Positions 8,761-17,182 of a stretch of DNA of 64,000 nucleotides are shown here, piece by piece. Each line of letters begins with the position of its first letter. Position 1 is the first letter of the stretch. This DNA comes from Hyphomicrobiales bacterium (GTDB lineage Bacteria > Pseudomonadota > Alphaproteobacteria > Rhizobiales > Rhizobiaceae). The stretch spans positions 734,273-798,272 of the forward strand of contig UBJR01000005.1 in NCBI GenBank assembly GCA_900465675.1, read 5' to 3'. Position numbers and translations under genes: made by a program. Below the pieces are notes generated by a model, which searched no databases, was not told the origin of the DNA, and saw only the letters and a program-made list of their open reading frames with translations.

Positions 8761-9505
8761 TGGCATAGCTCCCGAGATAAGCCTCGCGCACGCGGGCATC
8801 CTTGGTGACGTCGGCGGGCGAGCCGTCGAAGATGATGGCGCCGGCGGCAAGCACGATGACGCGCCTGGCGAAGCGGAAGACGAGGTCCATGTCGTGCTCG
8901 ATCATCAGCACCGCGAGATCGGCAGGCAGATCGGCCAGCGCCTGTTCGATGCGGCCGGTATCGCTCTGCGGCACACCGGCGGCGGGTTCATCGAGCAGCA
9001 GCACCTTCGGCTTCAAGGCCATGGCGACGGCGATCTCCAGCAGGCGCTGCTGGCCATAGGCGATCTCGCTGACCTTGCGGTGCATGAGGCCTGTCAGCCC
9101 CAGCGTCTGCAACATGCCCGCAACTTCGTCCATGACGCCGGGCATCGACAGGAAGTTTCCGAACATCCGGCCGGTCTTCCCGTCGCGCTGCAGGATGGCA
9201 AGTGCGACATGTTCGGCTGGCGTCATCTCCTGGAAAAGGCGGGTCACCTGGAAGGAACGGACCAGACCGCGTTTCACGCGCCCGGCCGCATCGACCTTCG
9301 TCACCGTCTCGCCGCCGAGGCGGACTTCGCCGGAATCGGGGGCCAGATTGCCGGTGACCAGATTGACGAAGGTGGTCTTGCCGGCACCGTTCGGCCCGAT
9401 CAGCGCCACCCGGTCGCCCGGATGCATTGCAATCGACACGTCGTTGGTGACGGCAAGGCCGCCGAAAGATTTCTTCAGGTTGGCGACTTCGAATACGGCG
9501 CTCAT
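8741..9505 (-). CDS. Branched-chain-type ABC transporter ATP-binding protein, LivG-like
   Basis: A 254-residue ABC ATPase of the LivG class. Walker A GPNGAGKTT is near residue 35, the signature-equivalent region AYGQQRLLEIA and Walker B VLLLDEPAAGV follow. LivG proteins commonly have this shortened signature. The ATG overlaps the LivM-like stop (ATGA, 9502-9505), and its own 3' end overlaps the LivF-like gene by 20 bases, so the pair is almost certainly translationally coupled. It works on the cytoplasmic face of the importer with the LivF-like protein. Confidence 0.92.
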   Translation of the reverse strand: MSAVFEVANLKKSFGGLAVTNDVSIAMHPGDRVALIGPNGAGKTTFVNLVTGNLAPDSGEVRLGGETVTKVDAAGRVKRGLVRSFQVTRLFQEMTPAEHVALAILQRDGKTGRMFGNFLSMPGVMDEVAGMLQTLGLTGLMHRKVSEIAYGQQRLLEIAVAMALKPKVLLLDEPAAGVPQSDTGRIEQALADLPADLAVLMIEHDMDLVFRFARRVIVLAAGAIIFDGSPADVTKDARVREAYLGSYANASHAA

Positions 9506-10509
9506 TCGCCTGCCTCCTTGCGACGAGAGAGGACGGCAGCAGCTGTGCCGTAGAGCCCCTTTGGTGCGAAGAGCACGACGGCGATCAGCAGTGCGCCGAC
9601 CATCGTCAGCCAGTGGAACGGGTTGGCGGCTGAGACGTAGTCCTCGAACAGCATGAAGATGACGGTGCCGGAGAGTGCGCCAAACAGCGAGCCGGTGCCG
9701 CCGAGCACGAGCATGACCAGGCTTTCGGCCGAGAGCGTGAAGGACAGGCTGTCGAGGCCGACCACCTGCGTCGAGATCGCCGTCAGCGCGCCGCCGATGC
9801 CGGCCACCGCACCCGAGATGACATACATCTTCATCAGCGCAGCCTTCGGCGATGCGCCCATGGCACGGATGCGCAACGGGTCTTCCTTGATGCCGCGGCA
9901 GAGCATGCCGAAAGGCGAGCGCACCAGGAGGCGAAGCAGGATGAAGACGGCGAGCAGCAGGATAACGCCGAAGATATAGGCGGTATGCCCGTAGAGATCG
10001 AATTCGAAATAGCCGAGCACCGGATCGGCCGAAATACCGGAGAGACCGTCGCTGCCGCCGGTCCAGGAGGACGCCTTGTTGGCGAATTCATGGAACAGGT
10101 TGATCAGCGCGATCGACAGAACCAGCTGCGGCAAGCCGTGGGCGCGCAGGATGACGGCGCCGCAGATCAGACCGGCAATCGCGCCGCCGGCGATACCGGC
10201 AAGCGCCATCAGCAGCGGATCGGTGATCCCGTAATGGGCCGAGACGATACCGGCGGCATAAGCGCCGGAACCGAAGAGGGCTGCATGGCCGAGGGTCGCC
10301 ACGCCGCAATAGCCGGTCACGAGATCGAGCGACAGAACGAGCAGCGCGATGGCGATGATGCGGGTCAGCAAAGCCAGATTATCAGGGAAAAGCAGATAGC
10401 CGATGGCGGCAAGCACGATGATTGCCGCAACGCCGGCGAAGTCTCTCCCCGCCGAGCGATGGCGGCGTGCGGCAGCGGCGGCCGTGTCAGTGTTCATGGC
10501 GAGCGTCAT
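9502..10509 (-). CDS. Branched-chain-type ABC transporter permease, LivM-like
   Basis: A 335-residue permease with eight to ten hydrophobic segments and the LivM hallmark G-x-x-x-LGHAALFGSGAYAAG in the second helix region. The start at 10509 has GGAGG ten bases upstream and sits just after the LivH-like stop; a second in-frame ATG at 10497 is possible. It forms the membrane channel with the LivH-like permease. Confidence 0.9.
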   Translation of the reverse strand: MTLAMNTDTAAAAARRHRSAGRDFAGVAAIIVLAAIGYLLFPDNLALLTRIIAIALLVLSLDLVTGYCGVATLGHAALFGSGAYAAGIVSAHYGITDPLLMALAGIAGGAIAGLICGAVILRAHGLPQLVLSIALINLFHEFANKASSWTGGSDGLSGISADPVLGYFEFDLYGHTAYIFGVILLLAVFILLRLLVRSPFGMLCRGIKEDPLRIRAMGASPKAALMKMYVISGAVAGIGGALTAISTQVVGLDSLSFTLSAESLVMLVLGGTGSLFGALSGTVIFMLFEDYVSAANPFHWLTMVGALLIAVVLFAPKGLYGTAAAVLSRRKEAGE

Positions 10510-10510
10510 C

Positions 10511-11374
10511 CTATTTCGTCCTCCCGGCAAAACCACGCGGGAAGATGCAGATGATGGCGATGACGGCGAGATAGAAGAAAAACTCGCCGAACTCAGGCAT
10601 CAGGTAGCGTCCTGTCGTATCGATGCCGCCGAGCACGAGACAGGCAATCAGCGCGCCTGGGATCGATCCCGCGCCGCCGACGGAGACGACGACGAGGAAG
10701 GTGACCATGTAGCGCAGCGCATAGTAGGGCTCGACCGGCAGCAGCTCCGCCCCAACAACGCCGCCGAACGCGGCAAGGCCAACGGCAACCGCGAAACTCA
10801 GCGCGTAGATGATCTCGGTGCGCACGCCGAGGGCCGCCGCCATCGATGCGTTGTCGACGGAGGCGCGCAGTTTCACCCCGAAACTCGTCCGTTCGATCGT
10901 GAACCACAGCGCGATGGCGACACCCAATCCGCAGACGATCGCGAAGAGGCGATGAATCGGGATGGTGCGGAAACCGAGATCGGCCGAACCCTGCAGCCCC
11001 TGCGGCAGCGGAATGGTCTTTAGCGTCGGACCCATCACATAGTTGGCGATGCCGATGATGCAGAAGGTGATGCCGATCGTCATCAGCACCTGCGTCAGCT
11101 CGGGCGCGCCATAGATGCGGCGGTAGAGGAAGCGTTCGATCGGGATGGCAATGATGATCGTGCCGATGACGGCGGCGATGACGCCGATGCCGTAGCCAAG
11201 CCCGAGATCGCGCACCGCATAGGACGCGATATAGCCGCCGATCATGGCAAAGGCGCCGTGGGCGAGATTGACGACGCGCATCAGGCCCATGGTGACGGAC
11301 AGGCCGATCGAGATCACGAACAGCACCATTCCATAGGCCAGCGCATCGACGGCTATGCTGAAGACGGTTTGCAT
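10511..11374 (-). CDS. Branched-chain-type ABC transporter permease, LivH-like
   Basis: A 287-residue permease with about eight membrane segments. Typical LivH features are the MGLMRVVNLAHGAFAMIGGYIA segment near the N-terminus and VGGAGSIPGALI near the C-terminus. It follows the binding-protein gene in the same orientation, but 230 bases separate them and that gap contains a palindromic repeat that may dampen read-through, giving more binding protein than channel. Confidence 0.9.
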   Translation of the reverse strand: MQTVFSIAVDALAYGMVLFVISIGLSVTMGLMRVVNLAHGAFAMIGGYIASYAVRDLGLGYGIGVIAAVIGTIIIAIPIERFLYRRIYGAPELTQVLMTIGITFCIIGIANYVMGPTLKTIPLPQGLQGSADLGFRTIPIHRLFAIVCGLGVAIALWFTIERTSFGVKLRASVDNASMAAALGVRTEIIYALSFAVAVGLAAFGGVVGAELLPVEPYYALRYMVTFLVVVSVGGAGSIPGALIACLVLGGIDTTGRYLMPEFGEFFFYLAVIAIICIFPRGFAGRTK

Positions 11375-11410
11375 GGGTTTGGTGTGGTCCTTGTTCTATA
11401 CGAGCGGCGA

Positions 11411-11580
11411 CTAGCAGCCCTTGCGCCGCGTGGCCCCCTCATCCGCCCTTCGGGCCACCCCGGGGTCGAGCCGCTCGTCTCGACCCGTCCTTCGGACCCC
11501 CGATGGGGAGAAGGGAAATTGGAGCACCACGGTCGCTTCCCCTCTCCCCAGCGGGGAGAGGGTAGGGTGAGGGGGCTCAC
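11411..11580. repeat. Rhizobial-type intergenic palindromic repeat
   Basis: The gap between the binding-protein and LivH-like genes contains G/C-rich palindromic sequence. The clearest part is a 10-bp stem with a 3-base loop (CCCTCTCCCC at 11540-11549 pairing with 11553-11562), next to related tracts (CCCCTCATCCGCCC, GATGGGGAGAAGGG). Short repeats of this look are scattered through intergenic regions of Rhizobiaceae genomes (RIME-like or REP-like). As RNA it would form stable hairpins inside the operon transcript. Confidence 0.65.
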
Positions 11581-11604
11581 GGCACAACGTCGAAGTCGAA
11601 ATCC

Positions 11605-12777
11605 TCACTTCACAGCGGCAAGGCCCGGATCGCCCTGCTTTTCGAAGGTCTGGATTTCCTTGTTGATGTATTTGCCGTCGGCATCCTTGGCGACTTCGCG
11701 CAGGTAGATGTTCTGCGTGATGTGGCGGCTATCGGGATCGATGGAAACAGGTCCGCGCGGGCTCACCCAGGCGAGACCCTTCACCGCTTCGACAGCCTTT
11801 GCCGCGTCCTGCTTGCCGCCGGTTGCCTCGATCATCTTGTAGATGACATGCATGCCGTCATAGGCGCCGACAGCCGGGAAGGTCAGTTCGGCGGGGTTGC
11901 CGATCGTCTTGCCGGCGGCTTCGACGAAGGCCTTGTTCTCGGGCGAGTCGTGGGAAACCGCGTAATGGAAGGTGGTCAGCATGCCGAGCGCCGCGTCGCC
12001 GAGTGCCGGAAGATCGGATTCCTGTGTCAGGTCGCCGGGGGCAAAGAGCTGGATGCCGCCGGTCTTCAGGCCGTTTTCGTTGTAAGCCTTGACGAAGCCG
12101 AGCGTCGTCGGGCCTGACGGCAGGAAGGCGAAGACGCCGGTCGCGCCAGAATCCTTGATGCGCTGCATGATCGGGCTGAAGTCGTTGGTCGCAAGCGGCA
12201 TGCGGATCGCTTCCACGACCTCGCCGCCAGCCTTTTCGAAACCGGCCTTGAAGGCATTTTCCGCGTCGACGCCGGGGCCGTAGTCGCTGACGACGGAGAT
12301 CACCTTCTTGACGCCCTTGTCGAAGGCGACCTGTGCCATCGGCGTCGAGGTCTGCCATGTCGTGAAAGAGGTGCGTACCACGAGCGGGCTCTTGGTGACG
12401 ATCGCCGACGTCGCGGCGTTCATGATGACCAGCGGTGTGTTGGCCTCCTTCAGGATCGGGGTGACGGCCATGGCGTCAGGCGTGAAATAGAAGCCGGCCA
12501 GATACTGGACCTTTTCCTTGACGACCAGTTCCTGGGCAAGCGCCTTCGACTGCGCCGGATCAGCGGCGGGCAGGTCGCGATAGATGACCTCGACCGTGTT
12601 GTCGCCGATCTTGGCGCCATTGGTCGCCATATAGGCGTCGATGCCTGCCTTGAAGTTCTTGCCCTGCAGGGCGAACGGACCGGAAAAGGGTCCGACAACG
12701 CCGACCTTGATCGTATCCGCATAGGCGCCCGAGCCCATGAGCATGGCCGCAGCGGCGGCCAGAAGCAGCTTCTTCAT
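11605..12777 (-). CDS. ABC transporter substrate-binding protein (type I, Liv-like), probably for protocatechuate
   Basis: A 390-residue periplasmic binding protein with a Sec signal peptide (about 1-20, cleavage after AYA) and a two-lobe Leu/Ile/Val-receptor fold starting KVGVVGPFSGPFALQGK. GGGAGAGAGAAG precedes the ATG. It is the first gene of the importer operon and lies next to pcaB in the same orientation. In S. meliloti a PcaQ-activated Liv-type system imports protocatechuate; the arrangement here suggests the same role, but the ligand is inferred from context only. Confidence 0.88.
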   Translation of the reverse strand: MKKLLLAAAAAMLMGSGAYADTIKVGVVGPFSGPFALQGKNFKAGIDAYMATNGAKIGDNTVEVIYRDLPAADPAQSKALAQELVVKEKVQYLAGFYFTPDAMAVTPILKEANTPLVIMNAATSAIVTKSPLVVRTSFTTWQTSTPMAQVAFDKGVKKVISVVSDYGPGVDAENAFKAGFEKAGGEVVEAIRMPLATNDFSPIMQRIKDSGATGVFAFLPSGPTTLGFVKAYNENGLKTGGIQLFAPGDLTQESDLPALGDAALGMLTTFHYAVSHDSPENKAFVEAAGKTIGNPAELTFPAVGAYDGMHVIYKMIEATGGKQDAAKAVEAVKGLAWVSPRGPVSIDPDSRHITQNIYLREVAKDADGKYINKEIQTFEKQGDPGLAAVK

Positions 12778-12815
12778 TCTTCTCTCTCCCTTTTTCGGCG
12801 TACTCCAGCGCCGTA

Positions 12816-12830
12816 TTAGCTCGCAGCTAA
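12816..12830. promoter_or_regulatory. Short palindrome in the leader of the binding-protein gene
   Basis: TTAGCTCGCAGCTAA is a perfect 6-bp inverted repeat with a 3-base centre, 38 bases before the binding-protein ATG. It could be an operator or a small mRNA stem-loop. No known regulator motif was recognised. Confidence 0.3.
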
Positions 12831-12892
12831 AACTTTTCGCGCTAGTTTGTCATGCGAAACGGTAATGTAAAATGAAATAAATGCCAGAATTC

Positions 12893-12908
12893 ATGATCGA
12901 ACGGTTAT
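12893..12908 (-). promoter_or_regulatory. Candidate PcaQ half-site upstream of the Liv-type importer
   Basis: On the minus strand the sequence reads ATAACC-GTTC-GATCAT. The first half matches the PcaQ consensus ATAACC-N4-GGTTAA exactly and the second half poorly. It overlaps the pcaB stop, about 115 bases before the binding-protein start, a reasonable distance for a LysR activator. Weak evidence on its own. Confidence 0.35.
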
Positions 12909-13972
12909 GAATTCGCGGCGCCGAGCCTCTGAATGTTGTCCGCAAGCTCGCGTGCAAGACGAAGGGCAGCCCCGGTCGCCACGACCATCTGCGGCAGGAC
13001 AAGCCATTCCAATATCCAGGCCGCGCCGGAGCGTTCCTGCTCATGGACCATCGACTGGTGGATCGCCGAGATTTGCGTGGCGTTAAAGCGCGCCAGTGCC
13101 ACTAGCGTCTCGGCGGCAACAGGGTTCTGCTTGTGCGCCATGGCCGACGAGCCACCGCCGCCGCTCAGCGCAATCTCGTCCCCCGCCTGCGCCATCAGCG
13201 CGATGTCCTGGCCGAACTTGCCGAGGCTGCCTGTGACAAGCGACAGCAGTCCGGCGAATTCGGCGATGAAGGCGCGCTGGCTCTGCCACTGCGGCAGGTC
13301 GGTGAGGCCCAGTTCCTGGGCGAGCGAACCGCGCACGGCGGCCGCCTTGCCGCCAAGTTTTTCCAACGTGCCGGCAGCACCACCGAATTGTAGCGGGAAG
13401 CGCAAATCCGTCAGCCTTTCGCGATAGCCGTCGAAGGGCGTGCGCCAGGCGAGCAGCCGGTCGGCAACGGTGATCGGGATTGCCGCCTGCATGCGGGTGC
13501 GGCCCATCAGAGGCTTTGCACCGAGGCTTGTTTCCAAAGCGGCAAGCCTGACTTCGATGGCGGTGAGCCGTGCCGCAAAAATGAAGGCGACGGGCTTCAG
13601 CCGCAGCATCAGGCTGGTGTCGATCACATCCTGGCTGGTGGCCCCGGTATGGACGTGATGGCCGGCCTCGCCTGCAGCGGCGCGCAGCTGGCGTACCAGC
13701 TCGGGGATGACGACGCCATCGCGGGCGGTGGCAGTGCGCAGGGCCGGGATATCGGCGGCAAAGCTTGTGCATGCGGCGGAAATGGCTTCGGCAGCGGGCA
13801 GGGGTATGACATCATGAGCCGCCTCAGCGCGCGCCAGCGCCGCCTCGAACTGCAGCATGGCGCGGATATCGGCTTCCGCGGTGAAATAAGCTGAGGTCTC
13901 CTCATCGCCCAAAAGGCCGGAGAGGAAGGGGTGGTCGAAGGCCGTTGCGCTCACTGTCGTCTCTTCTTTCAT
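12905..13972 (-). CDS. pcaB: 3-carboxy-cis,cis-muconate cycloisomerase
   Basis: PcaB turns 3-carboxy-cis,cis-muconate into 4-carboxymuconolactone in the protocatechuate branch. The 355-residue protein belongs to the fumarase/aspartase superfamily, with the signature GSSAMAHKQNP (about 270-280) and the conserved TGATSQDV block near 110. It matches the shorter alphaproteobacterial PcaB length. The start could be the ATG at 13972 or a GTG a few codons later (MKEETT versus VSATAFDHPF). It shares strand with pcaG, pcaH, pcaC and pcaD, but an acyltransferase gene separates it from them. Confidence 0.93.
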   Translation of the reverse strand: MKEETTVSATAFDHPFLSGLLGDEETSAYFTAEADIRAMLQFEAALARAEAAHDVIPLPAAEAISAACTSFAADIPALRTATARDGVVIPELVRQLRAAAGEAGHHVHTGATSQDVIDTSLMLRLKPVAFIFAARLTAIEVRLAALETSLGAKPLMGRTRMQAAIPITVADRLLAWRTPFDGYRERLTDLRFPLQFGGAAGTLEKLGGKAAAVRGSLAQELGLTDLPQWQSQRAFIAEFAGLLSLVTGSLGKFGQDIALMAQAGDEIALSGGGGSSAMAHKQNPVAAETLVALARFNATQISAIHQSMVHEQERSGAAWILEWLVLPQMVVATGAALRLARELADNIQRLGAANS

Positions 13973-14047
13973 GGCCGGCCGCTGCCGCCTTATGGCGGCA
14001 GAAAGCCTTGAGCCCGTCGAGACGTCAATAGCCGATAGACCTCAAGC

Positions 14048-15217
14048 CTATGCCTTGGCTGGCTTCTCGACAGGCAGGATATTCGGTTCGCTGGTCTCAT
14101 CGACGCCACGGGCCTTGGCGACGAAGGAGAACTTCTTGCGCATGCCGAGGATGGGTTTCTCGATCATGTGCCAGGAAATCACTGCCACCGCCATCGCTGC
14201 GCAGATGCCGATCGCATAAAGCGCCAGCGCGCCGGTTTCCGGCACCAGGAAGACACCCGGCGCCAGGCCGATCAGGATCTGCAGGAAGGGGTCGTGATAG
14301 AGGTAGACGCCGTAGGAATAATCGCCCTTGTGGAAGACGGAGGGCAACGGCACCGGTGTCAGCCCGATGAAGGTGGTGATGTAGACCAGCGCCGGGATGA
14401 CGATGATGCGGTTCGGTACCGTCTCGATCGACGAGCTGTTGAGCACGAAGACCGCGCCAATCGCAATCGCGGCGCAGACGGCAAGCAAAGTGCGGCTGTG
14501 CGGGATCACGTCACGCAGCTGATAGGCAAGAATGCCGAGCAGGAAGGCAAAGACCAGCTGGGCGCCGCGGCTGACGAAGATCGTGCCGAGCACCAGGTTG
14601 ACGCGGTAGGGCAGGTGCGGTCCCAAGGCCTGGATCAAAAGACCGGCGACGATGAAGCCTGCGGTCAGCAGAGCCGTCTTCCGCCAGGAAGAGATGATCG
14701 AGGTCATCATCAGGCCGGACATGATGATGTAGCAGAAGATCTCCCAGGGAACCGTCCACAATGCGCCGTTGACGCGATGCGTCGGGTTGTTCTCGAAGAC
14801 GCCCGGCAGGCTGTAGTGGATCCAGCCTATGATGTTCAGGAAATATTTGAAGAAATCGGCGCTTGAGAAATAGGCGCTGAGCGCGACAGGCGTCAGCAGC
14901 GGGCCGATGATCAGGGCGCAGACGACGATATCGACGGCAAGCGCCGGCACGATACGCAGCCCGCGGTTCAGGAGGAAGTTCTTGAGACTCAGCCGCTGGG
15001 CGCTGCCTGCAATCAGGAAGCCGCTCAACGCAAAGAACATCGGCACCAGCGCATATTCCGCAAACCACAGTGGCGTGGAGCGGAAGAATTCGTCATTGCC
15101 GGTCAGTAGGAAGGAGTGCGCGAGGACAATTGAAAAAGCGAGCGCGATTCGCAAGAAATCAAAACCTGGACCGAGGCCCCTATGCGCCGCCAGGACGTGT
15201 CCGAAAGTTTTCTGCAT
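14048..15217 (-). CDS. Membrane acyltransferase, acyltransferase 3 family (OafA/YrhL-like)
   Basis: A 389-residue integral membrane protein with about ten hydrophobic segments. Family features are FDFLRIALAFSIVLAH near the N-terminus (Arg and His of the active site), PMFFALSGFLIAGS, and NGALWTVPWEIFCY in the middle. Such enzymes transfer acetyl or succinyl groups to exopolysaccharide, Nod factor or lipopolysaccharide sugars. It lies in the same orientation between pcaG and pcaB, 187 bases from pcaG and 75 bases from pcaB, with an 8-bp stem-loop (13982-14001) in the second gap. It has no evident link to aromatic degradation and looks like an insertion into the pca gene run. Confidence 0.85.
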   Translation of the reverse strand: MQKTFGHVLAAHRGLGPGFDFLRIALAFSIVLAHSFLLTGNDEFFRSTPLWFAEYALVPMFFALSGFLIAGSAQRLSLKNFLLNRGLRIVPALAVDIVVCALIIGPLLTPVALSAYFSSADFFKYFLNIIGWIHYSLPGVFENNPTHRVNGALWTVPWEIFCYIIMSGLMMTSIISSWRKTALLTAGFIVAGLLIQALGPHLPYRVNLVLGTIFVSRGAQLVFAFLLGILAYQLRDVIPHSRTLLAVCAAIAIGAVFVLNSSSIETVPNRIIVIPALVYITTFIGLTPVPLPSVFHKGDYSYGVYLYHDPFLQILIGLAPGVFLVPETGALALYAIGICAAMAVAVISWHMIEKPILGMRKKFSFVAKARGVDETSEPNILPVEKPAKA

Positions 15218-15404
15218 GTTTCCACCATCAACGTTTCAGCCCGTCCGTTTCATACCGCGGCGCAGCATGAAAGCCAACCCGCTTTACGCGGATGCAGCAT
15301 GGAAAATACATTCCCGGTTGTATTTTGAATTGCGCGTGCTTAACGAAAGCCGGCTGCTGCCGGATTTCCGAGATCAGGCGAAAATCCAGCGGCAGTAAAG
15401 CTTG

Positions 15405-16019
15405 TCAGATATCGAGAAAGACTGTCTCGTTTTCTCCTTGCAGGCGGATGTCAAACGTATAGGTTGCGCCATCGCGTGCGGCAATAAGTGTCGCCACGCG
15501 GTCGCGGTGCTCTATCCGCTGCAGCAGCGGGTCGGCAGCGTTGGCTTCCGATTCTTCCGGGAAGTACATGCGGGTGTGCAGGCCGAGATTGATGCCGCGT
15601 GCGACAATCCAGAAGGTGATGTGCGGCGCTTGTTTGCGCCCGTCCTTGAACGGCACCTTGCCGGGCTTGATGGTCTCGAAGCTGTAGACGCCGTCCTCCG
15701 CCCGGGTCGGGCAACGGCCCCAGCCGGTGAAATTCGGATCGGCGGCGCCGCGCATTTCCGAGGGGCTGTTATAGAGCCCGGCGCTGTCGGCCTGCCAGAT
15801 CTCGATCACCGCATCGCGCACCAAAGCGCCGGCACCGTCGAAGATCCGGCCCGTCACGGTGATCCGCTCGCCCGTCGTCTTGTCGTTGACCATCGCGGTG
15901 CCGAGGTCGCCGTCATAGACACCTGATATGTCGCAGAAATTCGGCGTGAGACCGATATGGACATAGGGTCCCGCGGTCTGCGATGGCGTTTCCTTGAGGT
16001 AACGGATTTCCTGGGCCAT
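15405..16019 (-). CDS. pcaG: Protocatechuate 3,4-dioxygenase alpha subunit
   Basis: PcaG is the alpha subunit of the intradiol dioxygenase that opens protocatechuate to 3-carboxy-cis,cis-muconate. The 204-residue protein begins with the alpha-type sequence ETPSQTAGPYVHIGL and has the intradiol fold. Alpha subunits do not carry the full set of iron ligands, which lie in PcaH. Its ATG overlaps the pcaH stop by one base (TGATG), so the two subunits are translationally coupled. Confidence 0.95.
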   Translation of the reverse strand: MAQEIRYLKETPSQTAGPYVHIGLTPNFCDISGVYDGDLGTAMVNDKTTGERITVTGRIFDGAGALVRDAVIEIWQADSAGLYNSPSEMRGAADPNFTGWGRCPTRAEDGVYSFETIKPGKVPFKDGRKQAPHITFWIVARGINLGLHTRMYFPEESEANAADPLLQRIEHRDRVATLIAARDGATYTFDIRLQGENETVFLDI

Positions 16020-16768
16020 CAGTTGCCCTCCAGCTTGTTCTCGAACATCGTCGAGCGGCGGCCGCGCAGCACGATGTCGAATTTGTAGGCGCGGCTATCC
16101 ATCGGAATGGTGTTGCCCCAATCCATGGGGGCGATCAGCTGTTCGATCGCCGCCTTGTCGGGGATCGTGCTGACGATCGGACACTTCCAGATCATCGGAT
16201 CGCCTTCGAAATACATCTGGGTGATCAGGCGCTGCGAGAAGCCGTGGCCGAAGACCGAGAAATGGATATGTGCCGGGCGCCAGTCGTTGACGCCGTTCGG
16301 CCAAGGATAGGCGCCGGGCCGCACGGTGCGGAAATAGTATCGGCCTTCCTCGTCGGTGATCGCCCGGCCGCAGCCGCCGAAATTCGGGTCGATCGCTGCC
16401 AGATAGCTTTCCCTCTTGTGGCGGTAGCGCCCGCCGGCATTGGCCTGCCAGAACTCGACCAGCACGCCTGTTTGCGGCCGCCCGCGCTCGTCCAGCACCT
16501 GGCCGTGAACGATGATGCGCTCGCCGATCGCGCTCTCGCCGGGCTTGGCATAATTGTGGAGCAGGTCGTTGTCGAGTTCGCCGATCATGCCGTGGCCGAA
16601 GACGGGGCCGGTGATCTCGGAGATCGTGCCGTCGAGAGACAGCAGGGCGCGCTGCGGCGAACGCAGGATCGAGGTCTTGTATCCCGGCGCAAAGGCAGGC
16701 GGATGCCAGGCGTGGTCGCGGGCGAAAAAGGCGCCTGTTTCGGGCTTGCGGTTCGGTATGTCGGACAT
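16019..16768 (-). CDS. pcaH: Protocatechuate 3,4-dioxygenase beta subunit
   Basis: PcaH carries the non-haem Fe(III) centre of protocatechuate 3,4-dioxygenase. The 249-residue protein has the tyrosine ligands in the expected blocks (GGRYRHKRESY; EGRYYFRTVRPGAYPW) and the two histidines in WRPAHIHFSVFG. AGAGGAAG precedes the ATG. It follows pcaC by 9 bases and overlaps pcaG by one base in a compact pcaD-C-H-G operon. Confidence 0.96.
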   Translation of the reverse strand: MSDIPNRKPETGAFFARDHAWHPPAFAPGYKTSILRSPQRALLSLDGTISEITGPVFGHGMIGELDNDLLHNYAKPGESAIGERIIVHGQVLDERGRPQTGVLVEFWQANAGGRYRHKRESYLAAIDPNFGGCGRAITDEEGRYYFRTVRPGAYPWPNGVNDWRPAHIHFSVFGHGFSQRLITQMYFEGDPMIWKCPIVSTIPDKAAIEQLIAPMDWGNTIPMDSRAYKFDIVLRGRRSTMFENKLEGN

Positions 16769-16777
16769 GGCTTCCTC

Positions 16778-17182
16778 TTATGCCGCCTTATCAGCGTCCA
16801 TCTGTTCGAAGACCTGCTTGGCAATCTTGATCGCGTGATTGGCCGCCGGAACACCGGCATAGATCGCCACATGCAGCAGCGCCTCGCAGACATCGTCGCG
16901 GCTGGCGCCTGTATTGACTGTGGCGCGCACATGCATCGCCACTTCATCGTCCTGGCCGAGAGCGGCGAGCAGCGCGATGGTGACGATCGAGCGCTCGCGC
17001 TTGGAAAGCGTTGGGCGCGACCAGACATGACCCCAGGCGGCTTCGGTGATCAGGTCCTGAAACGGTTTGTCGAAATCCGTCGATCCGGCCTCGGCACGGT
17101 CGACATGGCTGTCGCCGAGCACGGCGCGGCGCGTCGCCATGCCCTGCTTGTAGCGCTCGGAGGCGCGCGAACTGTCACTCAT
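16778..17182 (-). CDS. pcaC: 4-carboxymuconolactone decarboxylase
   Basis: PcaC decarboxylates 4-carboxymuconolactone to beta-ketoadipate enol-lactone. The 134-residue protein is a single-domain CMD-family enzyme containing TEAAWGHVWSRPTLSKRERS and the catalytic-region segment NTGASRDDVCEALLHVAIYAG. The start at 17182 overlaps the pcaD stop (ATGA). In some bacteria pcaC and pcaD are fused as pcaL; here they are separate. Confidence 0.95.
   Translation of the reverse strand: MSDSSRASERYKQGMATRRAVLGDSHVDRAEAGSTDFDKPFQDLITEAAWGHVWSRPTLSKRERSIVTIALLAALGQDDEVAMHVRATVNTGASRDDVCEALLHVAIYAGVPAANHAIKIAKQVFEQMDADKAA

Noticed and set aside
11353..11608. Short open frames in the importer gap with LTLPSPRWGEG-like translations
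   Set aside because: These are translations of a palindromic intergenic repeat, a well-known source of false genes in rhizobia.
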